A DNA stretch of 47,505 nt from an uncultured Aquimarina sp. (GTDB lineage: Bacteria > Bacteroidota > Bacteroidia > Flavobacteriales > Flavobacteriaceae). Location: assembly GCA_947492105.1 (NCBI GenBank), contig CANLMN010000033.1, positions 1 through 47,505 on the forward strand. Reading direction: 5' to 3'. This document shows, in pieces, positions 8,944 through 18,079 of this stretch. Each line of letters begins with the position of its first letter. Within the stretch, counting starts at the first letter, position 1. A model generated the notes under the pieces. The model searched no databases. It worked only from the letters and a program-made list of their open reading frames with translations, and was not told the origin of the DNA. The translations under genes were made by a program, and so were the position numbers.

Positions 8944-9157
8944 TACAAGAGATCTAGAGTGTTATGTTTACAATTAGAAACAGTACATAAGGCATCATTT
9001 TGATTATTTAAACTACAAATATCCAGAAATTACTGTATTTATTGATATATATACAAAATATTATATATCAATTAGTTAGATGCAATTACTTAATGTGATT
9101 ATTTAGCATAAAAACATAAAAATGCGATTGTTTTAGGTTATTTGAAAATCCTTTTGT

Positions 9158-9189
9158 TACATTTGTAAACACAATGTTTCACAACACTA
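9158..9189 (+). promoter_or_regulatory. promoter and putative operator of the XRE regulator gene
   Basis: The -7 box TACATTTG (9158-9165) runs into TTGTAAAC-ACAAT-GTTTCACAA (9163-9184), an imperfect inverted repeat sharing GTAAAC/GTTT cores with the repeat at 8910-8943. A second GTTCACAA follows just before the ATG at 9197. This fits autoregulation. TTTG at 9141-9144 is closer than a canonical -33 element. Confidence 0.5.
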
Positions 9190-9196
9190 GTTCACA

Positions 9197-9661
9197 ATGG
9201 TAAACAACATAGACTTCAGTAAGAGACTTGAAAAAATCATGGAATATCACCAATTATCTGCTGCCGCATTTGCAGATGCCATTCAAGTTGGACGCTCCTC
9301 TATTTCACATATCCTTTCGGGAAGAAATAAACCTAGCTTAGAATTTGTGATGAAAATTATTGATGCTTTTCCTGAAGTTGAATTGTATTGGCTCTTGAAT
9401 GGTACTGGAACTTATCCAAAAACAACACCCCCACCCATAGAAAAAAAAGTAGAGCTTCCTCCTACGCCAGAAAAAACTGCCACCGTTCCAGACAAAACGC
9501 TTACAGATCTTTTTTCATCAACCGAAATTCCATCGACATTTGATAAAAATCCTTTGACATCAGAAAAAAAGGAAACTTTCAAAAATACTCCTAGTGTAGA
9601 GCGGATCGTTATATTTTATACCGATGGTACTTTTGATAGCTACGTTCAGAATAAGTCATAA
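9197..9661 (+). CDS. XRE/Cro-CI helix-turn-helix regulator
   Basis: This 154-residue protein has an XRE helix-turn-helix domain at residues 1-68 (FSKRLEKIMEYHQLSAAAFA, then GRSSISHILSGRNKPSLEFV). A proline- and lysine-rich linker (about 74-125) follows, then a short conserved-looking tail (RIVIFYTDGTFDSYVQ, about 134-150). It has no LexA/S24-type peptidase domain, so it is not a self-cleaving phage repressor. It is divergent from an M14 peptidase and both promoters carry related repeats, which suggests that it controls both itself and the peptidase. No phage genes lie nearby. The ligand is unknown. Confidence 0.85.
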   Translation: MVNNIDFSKRLEKIMEYHQLSAAAFADAIQVGRSSISHILSGRNKPSLEFVMKIIDAFPEVELYWLLNGTGTYPKTTPPPIEKKVELPPTPEKTATVPDKTLTDLFSSTEIPSTFDKNPLTSEKKETFKNTPSVERIVIFYTDGTFDSYVQNKS

Positions 9662-10051
9662 TCTCATCTCAGCATTCTATTTCTTCAACAAGTATGAATT
9701 GAGTTTTGATCAAATGAAGCACTTTGAATAGACTATAAACAGCTGCATAGAGCTAATTCATAGCAAAGTAGCTTCGAATCTTAGGTTTTTTTGAGGAAAT
9801 AGTGAAAAAAGTGTTCACAGCAAGAGCTTACATACTCCCATTAATAAGGCTGTTTGAACTGCAAAAAAAATAACCTGTAGCAGTAATCGTTCTTTTATAT
9901 AGAACTGTAGTTGTAATAAAAAAACATTCAATTGTAACAAATTCAAAATCTGACAAATATTAATCCTTTCCTATTAACTATTAATGTATTAGTTTTTATT
10001 AAATTTAGTATCAAAACCGCTCCTCCATTAATAACCTAATTATTAAAATAC
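9662..10051. other. intergenic region, no gene seen
   Basis: This 390-base AT-rich spacer lies between the XRE and histidine kinase genes. It holds only a small hairpin (GTTCT/AGAAC around 9890-9906). No clear promoter box for the kinase was found. Confidence 0.5.
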
Positions 10052-12271
10052 ATGAGTATTACGATACAAGATCTTGAAATTTTTCTAGAACATTCTACAG
10101 AAATAATAGGTGTATTAAGTAAAGATGGGACGATACTAAAAGCTAATAAACGCTGGGAAAAGGTTTTTTCTAGACCACTAGACATGATTATAGGCTTACA
10201 TGTATATGAATTGGTTCCGCCAGAGGATGAAATACATTATAAAAAATTATTTCAAAAACTATTTATTCAAGAAAAAGTAGCTCAGCATTATTTCTCGTTT
10301 GTAAATAATCTCAAAGAGTGGATAACTATAGATACACATATCATATATGTCAATGACCTCATTTATTTACGAGGTCGTGAATCCACAAAAGAAGATACTT
10401 TGTTACAATCATTACAAATGATGTCGAGAGTAGCAAAGATTGGGGCGTGGCACTATAACGTAGAACTCAAAAAATTCTATTGCTCTCAAGAATTTCGTCA
10501 TATTTTTGAGATTGAAGATGATACCAATTTAACCTTGAATACTGTTTTTGAATGTTATCAATCAAAAAGTGCTCTAAAAATAAGGAAGCGTTTTGATACA
10601 CTCCTCCAAGAACTTACTCCATTTGAGTATACTGGAAAGATTAATACATTACAAGGAGTTGAAAAATGGGTTGATTTCAAAGCAGAAATTATTAGTTATC
10701 ACGACAAACATATACTTGTATCAGGAATTATAGCAGATGTAACCAAAGAACAGAATTATATTGAATCTTTACGACATCATTCAGAAACACAAAAATTAGC
10801 ACTAAAAGGTATTAAATCTGGTATTTTTGATCATGATCTCCGTACTGATAAGGTATATTATTCTAGAAATTTCAAACGCATGTTAGGATTGTCACTGATA
10901 GATTCTCATATTCCGGAAAAAGAATTTCGCAAAATGATACATCCAGAAGATACAAAAGATGCGTACAAACGGCATATAGATGGAATCAATGCAAAAGGAC
11001 ATCATTATTTTAATCACTACAGGCTTCGTAATATAAAAGGCATTTATAATCATTATGAAGTGCACGCTTGGCGCAAAAAAGATAAAACTAGCAACAAAAC
11101 CGTGCGGATGATCGGCAATCTAATTAATATTGAGGATAGAATACAAAAACAACGATCTATCTCTCAATATCAAAGACGCTTAAAAGCTATTATAAATAAT
11201 GGATACCTATATACTATTTTGTTAGATGTAAATGCCGAAATTTTATTTGTAGATAACAGTATAAAAAAAGCAATCCTGAAGGAATTCAAAGTAGATATTT
11301 CTAAAAACAAAACCAATTTCCTTACTATATTTCCTTCAAATTTTGATAAAAATTTTAATAAAGACTTTAAAGCTGCATTACAAGGAAAAAAGATCACTAA
11401 AGAAATTAACAGAGTTATTCCGGATGGGACAACACAATGGTACGAAATTAGCTACACCCCTATTTTTAATGACATTAAGGATATAACTAGTATCTTAATA
11501 CATTTTATGAATATTACTACCAGAAAAAAATCAGAAATACAGTATAAAAAAGCTAAACAAAAGACCGAAGAACTAAGTGAATTAAAATCTAGTATTTTGA
11601 TGAATTTAAGTCATGAGATTAGAACACCTTTGAATGGAATACTTGGTGTAAATAATTTACTTTCCAACAAATTAGAAGAAAACGAACGAAAAGAACTTCT
11701 ACGAATGCAAAAAGAAAGTAGTGACCGATTGATCAATACTCTAGAAGGAATGATCAGTCTTAGTCAAATAAATACGCTAAGTGGTAGTTTGAATTTGGTA
11801 GAATTAGATGTTAACACATTAATTACAGAATGCTATCATGAACAATTACACAACGCCACCTCCAAAAAAATAATATTTGATTTGGATCTCAGTATCACAG
11901 CTGTTAGAATCATGGGGGATCGTGACTTATTAAAAATATCTATAGATCAACTTATCAACAATGCTATCAAGTTTACAGAGAGAGGAACAATTACCATCAG
12001 AACTAGCAGCAAAAAAGATTTTGTCAAAATCTCAATTGAGGATACAGGAATAGGTATTCACAAAAAAAATCAAAAAAAAATATTTGAGATGTTTGTTCAA
12101 GAAAGTCAAGGACTTAGTAGAATATATGAAGGTACTGGTATTGGACTTACTATGGCCCAAAAATATACCGAATTAATGGACGGCGAAATCAAGGTAAAAA
12201 GTGAACCTAACAAAGGAAGTCGTTTTACAATCAAATTTCCTCTGTATAAAAATGATTCAAAAATTGCCTGA
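10052..12271 (+). CDS. PAS-domain sensor histidine kinase
   Basis: This 739-residue cytoplasmic kinase has no membrane segment or signal peptide. The N-terminal half looks like four PAS-type modules: about 1-125 (EHSTEIIGVLSKDGTILKAN), 130-240, 245-370 (GIKSGIFDHDLRTDKVYYS, with a following PAC) and 375-500. The kinase core follows: H-box NLSHEIRTPLNG with the phospho-acceptor His521, N-box LINNAIKFTERG near 635, G1 DTGIGIH near 667 and G2 GTGIGLTMAQ near 694. There is no fused receiver, but a single-domain receiver gene lies 445 bases downstream on the same strand and is the natural partner. Several PAS domains suggest sensing of redox state, gas, light or small ligands; which one cannot be told. 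Confidence 0.9.
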   Translation: MSITIQDLEIFLEHSTEIIGVLSKDGTILKANKRWEKVFSRPLDMIIGLHVYELVPPEDEIHYKKLFQKLFIQEKVAQHYFSFVNNLKEWITIDTHIIYVNDLIYLRGRESTKEDTLLQSLQMMSRVAKIGAWHYNVELKKFYCSQEFRHIFEIEDDTNLTLNTVFECYQSKSALKIRKRFDTLLQELTPFEYTGKINTLQGVEKWVDFKAEIISYHDKHILVSGIIADVTKEQNYIESLRHHSETQKLALKGIKSGIFDHDLRTDKVYYSRNFKRMLGLSLIDSHIPEKEFRKMIHPEDTKDAYKRHIDGINAKGHHYFNHYRLRNIKGIYNHYEVHAWRKKDKTSNKTVRMIGNLINIEDRIQKQRSISQYQRRLKAIINNGYLYTILLDVNAEILFVDNSIKKAILKEFKVDISKNKTNFLTIFPSNFDKNFNKDFKAALQGKKITKEINRVIPDGTTQWYEISYTPIFNDIKDITSILIHFMNITTRKKSEIQYKKAKQKTEELSELKSSILMNLSHEIRTPLNGILGVNNLLSNKLEENERKELLRMQKESSDRLINTLEGMISLSQINTLSGSLNLVELDVNTLITECYHEQLHNATSKKIIFDLDLSITAVRIMGDRDLLKISIDQLINNAIKFTERGTITIRTSSKKDFVKISIEDTGIGIHKKNQKKIFEMFVQESQGLSRIYEGTGIGLTMAQKYTELMDGEIKVKSEPNKGSRFTIKFPLYKNDSKIA

Positions 12272-12716
12272 TAAACGATGATTTCACTTTACATCTAGCT
12301 GTCGTTTGAAATTTTGGAAAAAAACCTGTGTAATTTTGTTGCTCATACCCAGATAAGAAAACTATTCGTTATTTGATCTAAAGAGCTCCTCTTGACTTTT
12401 TCGTTTCTCTAAAAAATGAATCAAATTCGCCCATATTTCGTTACTTTACTCATACGTAGAGCTGCGATGAATACCATAATTTCAATCATTTTTAAAATAC
12501 TATTATTTTGGAATAATAACGAAAAGTAAAGATAGTATCGAACATAAGATATATTCGATACTATCTGGAATTTAACTCATTAAACATCAAAAATTATTTG
12601 TATTTACATATAAAATTTGTATCTTATACGAACACAAAATTGTTTTAGACTTATGTAGGTTATGAAATTTTAATCTCTCTTGAAGTTATTAAATATCCAA
12701 AAAAAACACTATTTAA
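12272..12716. other. intergenic region between kinase and receiver genes
   Basis: This 445-base AT-rich spacer contains a diverged repeat shared with 23135-23155 (AGCTCCTCTTGACTTTT-like, at 12384-12400) and the strong inverted repeat at 12530-12566. No gene is visible. Confidence 0.5.
12530..12566. repeat. 13-base perfect inverted repeat
   Basis: AGATAGTATCGAA (12530-12542) and TTCGATACTATCT (12554-12566) are perfect complements around an 11-base spacer. No U-run follows on either strand, so it is not a typical intrinsic terminator. It may be a regulatory hairpin or a regulator site about 150 bases before the receiver gene. Confidence 0.6.
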
Positions 12717-13097
12717 GTGAAAATTCTTTACGTAGAAGATAACAAAGTTAACGCTTTGGTTATGAAAAAAGTTTTGAATAACTATGAGCTAGCCATCGCC
12801 TATAATGGACCTGATGGTATTCGTTTTGCTTCAGAAAATTTTTTTGATTTAGTATTATTAGACATCAATTTGGGAAGCGAGGATATGGATGGATGTGATG
12901 TATTAAGATTTCTGCGTGCTATGGACCTCTATAAAACAAAACCAATTTTTGCTGTTACTGCATTTGCGCTTCCCGAAGATAAAGAGCGATTTATCTCAGT
13001 AGGATTTGATGATTATTTCACTAAACCAGTTAATTACGAGGCATTGCAGCACAAAATATCAGAATTTGATAAGGTACAAACTGGAAAAGCCTCCTAG
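12717..13097 (+). CDS. single-domain response regulator (CheY-like receiver)
   Basis: This 126-residue protein is a stand-alone receiver. The acidic pair Glu7-Asp8, phospho-acceptor Asp49 (VLLDINLG), Thr81 and Lys103 (FTKPVN) are all in place, and no output domain follows. The start must be GTG at 12717, because an in-frame TAA stop is the codon just before it and the conserved first strand (KILYVEDN) begins at once. It follows the multi-PAS kinase on the same strand and probably acts as its partner or as a phosphorelay intermediate. The target is unknown. Confidence 0.88.
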   Translation: MKILYVEDNKVNALVMKKVLNNYELAIAYNGPDGIRFASENFFDLVLLDINLGSEDMDGCDVLRFLRAMDLYKTKPIFAVTAFALPEDKERFISVGFDDYFTKPVNYEALQHKISEFDKVQTGKAS

Positions 13098-13106
13098 TTT
13101 ATTCTG

Positions 13107-13787
13107 TTATTGATCCAAAAGAGAGACGCCATTCAAATCTGTAGTCAAAACATCACTCATATAATCAAATAACGGTCGTAGCAAACTAAAATAAGATAAC
13201 ACTTGTTGTGCAAAATCTGGATGTAATACTTCTTTGTCGGTAAGTTCATGCCTGACAACAAAATTTTTATTGCGGATTAGATCAATCGCTGCATGCTCTT
13301 TACTAAACCCCTTTGGTGCCGTCTTTACTTGATTTGACGTATCAAAACCACCATATATTTTTTTGAAATCCCGTTGATTCAAGATATCTCTAATTTCGGT
13401 ATCATCCATTTCAAATTCTTTTCGGATACGTAATAAGTCCGATGGTTGTGGTGCAAAAAAACCTCCCGCAACGACAGAGCTACCTGGTGCTATCCGCAAG
13501 TAATACCCCCCTCTAAGATGTGCCCCTGATCTAGAAAAACTAACACTACGATGCGTGTTATATGGTGTTTTGTCTTTGCTAAAACGTACGTCTTTATGAA
13601 TTCTAAAAATCTTTATTTTTTCAATTATATCATGCTCATTAAGCCCCGCTTCTACCTCCTTATAAAATTCCTTGAGATACTGTTCTTGTTCTTGATAATC
13701 TGGTTTATGCGTTGCAAACCATTCACGAGTATTATTTTCTTTTAGCGCCTCCAAAAATTCTAAGACACTTACTGGGATCACTGCCAT
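13107..13787 (-). CDS. DUF2461 (TIGR02453) family protein
   Basis: This 226-residue protein matches the DUF2461 family of unknown function: FLEALKENNTREWFATHKPDY at the N-terminus, then the signature RIHKDVRFSKDKTPYNTHRS, GGYYLRIAPGSSVVAGGFF and a C-terminal helix-rich segment. It has no signal peptide and should be cytoplasmic. Its stop is 9 bases from the stop of the convergent receiver gene. Function remains unassigned. Confidence 0.85.
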   Translation of the reverse strand: MAVIPVSVLEFLEALKENNTREWFATHKPDYQEQEQYLKEFYKEVEAGLNEHDIIEKIKIFRIHKDVRFSKDKTPYNTHRSVSFSRSGAHLRGGYYLRIAPGSSVVAGGFFAPQPSDLLRIRKEFEMDDTEIRDILNQRDFKKIYGGFDTSNQVKTAPKGFSKEHAAIDLIRNKNFVVRHELTDKEVLHPDFAQQVLSYFSLLRPLFDYMSDVLTTDLNGVSLLDQ

Positions 13788-13982
13788 GATTTATTTCTTT
13801 TCATAAATTTAGACAAAAAAATATACATAGCCTTTATTTAGCGTTCATATTCAAAATTCCTAGAATAAAATAACACACCTACAACATCCTTAAAATGGTA
13901 TTATTCTAGACACAATTCCAAAACTTTACTATAACAACAAAACTTTATCTCTTTACAATATAACTATTGCAGATAAAGTTTA

Positions 13983-13990
13983 TATTTTTG
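13983..13990 (+). promoter_or_regulatory. Bacteroidota -7 box (TATTTTTG) for the beta-helix lipoprotein gene
   Basis: TATTTTTG matches TAnnTTTG and lies 59 bases before the ATG at 14050. Motif match only. Confidence 0.35.
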
Positions 13991-14049
13991 AAGATAATGA
14001 GTACAAACTTCAATTAGAACTACTCCTTATATAAAAATACACATTGTTT

Positions 14050-15645
14050 ATGCGTTATATCGTACCTTTTTTTCTATTCATCTTCGTTATTCTTTGGAGT
14101 TCTTGTCGAAATGATTTTGAAACTATTCCCAGCACTGGGCAATTACAATTCTCTAGAGATACGGTATTTCTTGATACTGTTTTTTCTAATATCAGTACAG
14201 CTACCTATTCATTTAAGGTGTATAACAGAGGAAATGAAGATATCTCTATTCCCAACGTACGATTGCAAAATGGTAACAACTCAAAATTTAGACTTAATGT
14301 TAATGGTAGTTCAGGCACCACATTTACTGATGTAACTATTTTTGCCAAGGATAGTATTTTTGTTTTTGTAGAAAGCACAGCAGACATCAAAGAATTAACC
14401 CCCGATCAAAAAGAGTTTTTATTGACGGACAAAGTGCTGTTTGACATAGAGTCTCGTCAGCAAGATGTTGATCTGGTGACTTTGGTCAAAGATGCTGTAT
14501 TTCTATTCCCTCAACGTTTGGATACTCGAGGTACTACAGAATCTCTAGTGTTGGGTCAAAATGAAGATGGTGAAGATATAGAAATACAAGGTTTTGTTCT
14601 AGAAGATGATGAACTTACTTTTACCAACGAAAAACCTTATGTTATCTATGGATACGCTTTGGTACCAAATGACAAAACACTTACTATAGAAGCTGGTGCT
14701 CGGATTCATTTTCATGAAGGCTCTGGACTACTTGTAGCAAATGAAGGAACATTAAAAGTTAATGGAACGCTAAGCCCTGATCCTAAGAAACCTTTTGAAA
14801 ATCAAGTTATTTTCCAAGGGGACCGCTTAGGGAGTGGTAATATTTTTGACGAAGAACCTGGATCTGATTTTAAGGACATAGCCGGACAATGGGGGCTTAT
14901 TTGGTTACTTTCTGGAAACTCTAAGCATGAAATTAATTATGCAACTATCCTGAATAGTACTGTTGGAATTCTAATGGATGCTAATGCGAACAACGCAACA
15001 CCTTCTTTAGATATCAAAAATAGTCAAATTTACAATAGTACTATTGCTGGTATTATTGCACGTAATTGGACAGTAACTGGAGAAAATTTAGTGATAGGGA
15101 ACTCCGGTGAGGCTTCTTTGAACTGCTCTTTAGGGGGTACCTATAATTTTGAACACTGCACATTTACAAACTATTGGAATAATAGTTCTAGAAAATTTCC
15201 TTCAGTATTATTAAGTAACGCACTTGTTACAGGTCCAAATACTGTTATTACAGCACCACTGCAAGAAGCTAACTTTTCTAATTGTATTATATATGGTAAT
15301 GAAGAAGCAGAGATTGGCTTTGATCGAGCTATGGATATCCCCCTCAATTATAATTTTCAAAATTGTTTAATACGATTTGAAGAAGAAGATTTAAAAATTC
15401 CTGAAGAAGACAAGGAACTTTACGATTTTACGAATACTGCTTTATACCAAAATATAATCCTCAATGAATCCCCTAATTTTAAAGATGTAGAAAAAAACTT
15501 ATTCAATATTGGTGACGCCTCTGCTGCAAATGGAAAAGCTACTGTACTTGGGATGGGAACTGATATATTAGGCACTACAAGAAATGCTACTGCACCAGAT
15601 ATAGGTGCATACGAAAGTGTTTCTTTTGAAAAAAATGATGACTAA
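14050..15645 (+). CDS. right-handed beta-helix-like lipoprotein
   Basis: This is an outer-envelope lipoprotein of about 531 residues. The N-terminal hydrophobic segment ends at the lipobox-like WSSC, with the acylated Cys near residue 18. An Ig-like N-terminal part (about 30-115; VFLDTVFSNISTATYSFKVY) is followed by GYALVPNDKTLTIEAGARIHF, a signature of flavobacterial parallel beta-helix proteins. Helix-like repeats run to about 430 (SKHEINYATILNSTVGILMD). The C-terminus ends in APDIGAYES, typical of secreted beta-helix proteins. The frame extends to a TTG at 14044, but the ATG at 14050 gives the better signal peptide. Binding partner or substrate is unknown, and no catalytic motif is visible. 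Confidence 0.75.
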   Translation: MRYIVPFFLFIFVILWSSCRNDFETIPSTGQLQFSRDTVFLDTVFSNISTATYSFKVYNRGNEDISIPNVRLQNGNNSKFRLNVNGSSGTTFTDVTIFAKDSIFVFVESTADIKELTPDQKEFLLTDKVLFDIESRQQDVDLVTLVKDAVFLFPQRLDTRGTTESLVLGQNEDGEDIEIQGFVLEDDELTFTNEKPYVIYGYALVPNDKTLTIEAGARIHFHEGSGLLVANEGTLKVNGTLSPDPKKPFENQVIFQGDRLGSGNIFDEEPGSDFKDIAGQWGLIWLLSGNSKHEINYATILNSTVGILMDANANNATPSLDIKNSQIYNSTIAGIIARNWTVTGENLVIGNSGEASLNCSLGGTYNFEHCTFTNYWNNSSRKFPSVLLSNALVTGPNTVITAPLQEANFSNCIIYGNEEAEIGFDRAMDIPLNYNFQNCLIRFEEEDLKIPEEDKELYDFTNTALYQNIILNESPNFKDVEKNLFNIGDASAANGKATVLGMGTDILGTTRNATAPDIGAYESVSFEKNDD

Positions 15646-15742
15646 ATAGTATAATTTTATACCTCGTCATTTTGGAGTATTCCTAATAAAAAAGATTATT
15701 ACAGACAGGGGTATGATTTGTTTCTTAGCTACTTATAATTAT

Positions 15743-15835
15743 GTTTTGATCTAACACCATTTTAAAAAATAATTACAGGCTAAGAATTAGCCTCTTTTTA
15801 CTTTTTTTTCCCTAGAAAATCAAACCGTAACAACC
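15743..15835 (+). repeat. dispersed intergenic repeat B, copy 1
   Basis: It shares AACACCATTT, AAAAAATAATTACA, GCTAA and a T-rich tract ending in a CC-AGAAAAT-type motif with 23226-23312, and the first part with 28650-28692. It lies after a gene 3' end. The copies have diverged. Confidence 0.5.
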
Positions 15836-15845
15836 ATTATAAGAT

Positions 15846-15959
15846 ACATGGCTAAGGCTATACAGTAACATCATCACAGTGTTTTTTACATAAAAAAATA
15901 ACAGTGGCATTGATACGAGTTTATATACCTATATTGAATTACCCTGTATTACACCAATT
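15846..15959 (-). repeat. dispersed intergenic repeat A, copy 3 (inverted)
   Basis: Read on the minus strand it aligns through about 110 bases with 25560-25660: AATTGG, AATTCAAT-TAGGTATATAAA, TCGTAT-AATG, CACTGTT, a T-run with ATGTAAAAA, ACAC and GCATAGCC/GTATAGCC-AGCCATG blocks in the same order. Confidence 0.65.
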
Positions 15960-16168
15960 AGCAGTAATGATCAGTATTTTTTTTGATCAACTGCAATGTT
16001 TTTTACACTTGATAACGATACTAAAGCTAAGAGCATAAACAGGCTGTCCAAAAAGTGATTATTATTAAAGAATAATGTATTGTTGTTAATAATACAACCA
16101 AAAAAATACACTTAACACAATTAATCTTTCTATTGACATTTCTTTTATGAAAGATTCGCAACAAAAAG

Positions 16169-16200
16169 AAGAGGGTGTTTGACTTCTCAAACACCCTCTT
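16169..16200 (-). terminator. strong (possibly bidirectional) terminator of the RNase Y gene
   Basis: Perfect 14-base arms (AAGAGGGTGTTTGA and its complement) surround a 4-base loop CTTC. T-rich tracts lie on both sides, so it can stop transcription from either strand. It lies 50 bases past the RNase Y stop. Confidence 0.85.
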
Positions 16201-16249
16201 TTTACTATTTTATAGTTTTATAGCCTTCTTTATGCAAAAAAACTACATT

Positions 16250-17815
16250 TTACTTTGCAATATTTACAGCTCTTGTTTCACGGATGACCGTTACTTTGAC
16301 TTGTCCCGGATAAGTCATGTCTGTTTGGATTTTTTGCGAAATTTCAAATGATAAAGATGCCGCTTTTTCATCGTTTACTTTCTCGCTTTCTACGATTACT
16401 CGTAATTCTCTACCCGCTTGTATTGCGTAAGCTTTTTTGACACCTCCAAAACCAAATGCAATAGCTTCTAGATCTTTGAGACGCTGAATATACGAATCCA
16501 ATACTTGTCTACGCGCCCCTGGTCTAGCACCACTTATCGCATCACAAACTTGTACAATTGGTGATAATAATGATGTCATTTCGACTTCATCGTGGTGTGC
16601 TCCAATAGCATTACAAACTTCAGGTTTTTCGCCATATTTCTCTGCCCATTGCATTCCTAATACAGCGTGCGGAGTTTCAGTTTCAGTTTCTGGCACCTTA
16701 CCAATATCGTGTAATAATCCGGCACGTTTTGCCAATTTTGGATTCAACCCTAATTCGGAAGCCATCACACCACAAAGTTTTGCTACCTCTCTAGAGTGTT
16801 GTAATAGATTTTGTCCATAAGACGAACGATACTTCATACGTCCTACAGTTTTGATTAGTTCTGGGTGTAATCCATGAATCCCTAGGTCAATTACCGTACG
16901 TTTACCTACTTCGATAATTTCTTCCTCGATTTGTTTTCGAGTCTTTTTGACAATCTCTTCGATACGAGCGGGATGTATTCTACCATCAGTAACCAGTTTA
17001 TGTAATGACAAACGTGCTACCTCTCGTCTCACAGAGTCAAAACATGACAAAATAATTGCTTCAGGAGTATCATCTACAATAATTTCTACACCAGTAGCTG
17101 ATTCTATAGCTCGTATGTTACGTCCTTCTCGACCAATGATACGCCCTTTGACATCATCATTTTCTATATTAAATACAGACACACAATTCTCTATAGCTTC
17201 TTCGGTTCCAATACGTTGTATTGTATTGATGACAACTTTTTTTGCTTCTTGTTGTGCAGTAAGTTTTGCTTCCTCTATACTATTCTGTATCAATCCCATT
17301 GCGTCAGCCTTAGCCTGTTCTTTCAGGGATTTCATTAATTCTTCTTTAGCATCTTCTGCTGACAACCCAGAAATCAATTCTAACTGTTGTACTTGATTCA
17401 GGTGTAATTTTTTGACTTCTTTTTCCTTTTTAGAAAGCTTATCAAATCGTTGTTCATAATCTCTGATTTTACTTTCTAGAGATTGATTGTTCTTTTTATT
17501 TTTAGATAACTCATTGGAGATCTGAGATTCCTTGTCTCTTATTCTCTTTTCAGTTTCAGCCATCTTTTTATTTCTAGACAAGATCACTTTTTCGTGTTCT
17601 GCCTTTAGTTCAATAAACTTCTCTTTGGCTTGTAGTATTTTATCTTTTTTAATATTCTCTGCTTCATTTTTGGCATCTTTAATAATACTTTTTGCAGTAT
17701 TATTTGAAGCATCTATTTCTGCAGAAGCTCTGGAGCGTTCTAAAAATTTTGCAATAGCAAAGCCTACTCCGATGCCTACTAATGCTGCAATAATCAAAAA
17801 TACAGTTGTATCCAT
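16250..17815 (-). CDS. rny: ribonuclease Y
   Basis: This 521-residue endoribonuclease starts mRNA decay at the inner face of the membrane. The N-terminal membrane segment (about 5-25) is followed by a long charged coiled coil (about 30-190), a KH RNA-binding domain ([20 protein letters not shown]) and an HD domain with the catalytic [12 protein letters not shown] near residue 368. The C-terminus ends in [19 protein letters not shown], the usual RNase Y tail. The frame continues upstream to 17884, but the ATG at 17815 gives the normal N-terminus ([14 protein letters not shown]) and length. It lies downstream of zapA with a candidate structured RNA between them. Confidence 0.95.
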   Translation of the reverse strand: MDTTVFLIIAALVGIGVGFAIAKFLERSRASAEIDASNNTAKSIIKDAKNEAENIKKDKILQAKEKFIELKAEHEKVILSRNKKMAETEKRIRDKESQISNELSKNKKNNQSLESKIRDYEQRFDKLSKKEKEVKKLHLNQVQQLELISGLSAEDAKEELMKSLKEQAKADAMGLIQNSIEEAKLTAQQEAKKVVINTIQRIGTEEAIENCVSVFNIENDDVKGRIIGREGRNIRAIESATGVEIIVDDTPEAIILSCFDSVRREVARLSLHKLVTDGRIHPARIEEIVKKTRKQIEEEIIEVGKRTVIDLGIHGLHPELIKTVGRMKYRSSYGQNLLQHSREVAKLCGVMASELGLNPKLAKRAGLLHDIGKVPETETETPHAVLGMQWAEKYGEKPEVCNAIGAHHDEVEMTSLLSPIVQVCDAISGARPGARRQVLDSYIQRLKDLEAIAFGFGGVKKAYAIQAGRELRVIVESEKVNDEKAASLSFEISQKIQTDMTYPGQVKVTVIRETRAVNIAK

Positions 17816-17867
17816 AGTTGTGTTTGATAGTAAAAAATTATAAGGTCCTAACATATAGACCAGGATT

Positions 17868-18010
17868 AAAAAAAAAGCCTGCACAAGTTAAAGTGTTTGT
17901 ATAAACTCTGTAGAACAGGTTTAGGGCTAACAAGTTGCTCAAGAATCCGCAATCCCAAAGGAGCGGCGCGCTTTTACAACTTAAACTCACCCTTTTTAAA
18001 AAAAATCTTG
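17868..18010 (-). ncRNA. ssrS: candidate 6S-like structured RNA between zapA and rny
   Basis: This spacer is much richer in G and C than the other spacers here and can form a rod. The end stem pairs 17979-17988 with 17885-17894 (one U-U mismatch). An internal hairpin pairs 17963-17966 with 17947-17950 and 17960-17962 with 17953-17955 around a 4-base loop. A run of nine T follows on the minus strand at 17868-17876, as at a terminator. In enterobacteria the 6S RNA gene lies next to zapA, and a Bacteroidota form (6S-Flavo in Rfam) is known. The identity is inferred from position, shape and composition; the 5' end is approximate. Confidence 0.55.
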
Positions 18011-18079
18011 TTGAGTTTATCAAAATGTAATAACTAGTACAGGCAGTAACTTTCTGTGTATTTAAATGAACGTATGTTT

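Larger units (their letters stand above)
15646..16168. other. repeat-rich intergenic region between convergent genes
   Basis: No gene is visible. It carries a copy of dispersed repeat family B (15743-15835) followed by an inverted copy of family A (15846-15959), then AT-rich sequence with a short TGATCA palindrome pair near 15968-15990. Confidence 0.6.

Noticed and set aside
9197-9661. XRE gene as part of a prophage or toxin-antitoxin pair
   Set aside because: No phage structural, integrase or toxin-like gene lies nearby, and the protein lacks a self-cleavage domain.
16041-16060. AGGCTGTCCAAAAAGTG, reminiscent of an insertion sequence end
   Set aside because: No matching inverted end, target duplication or transposase nearby.
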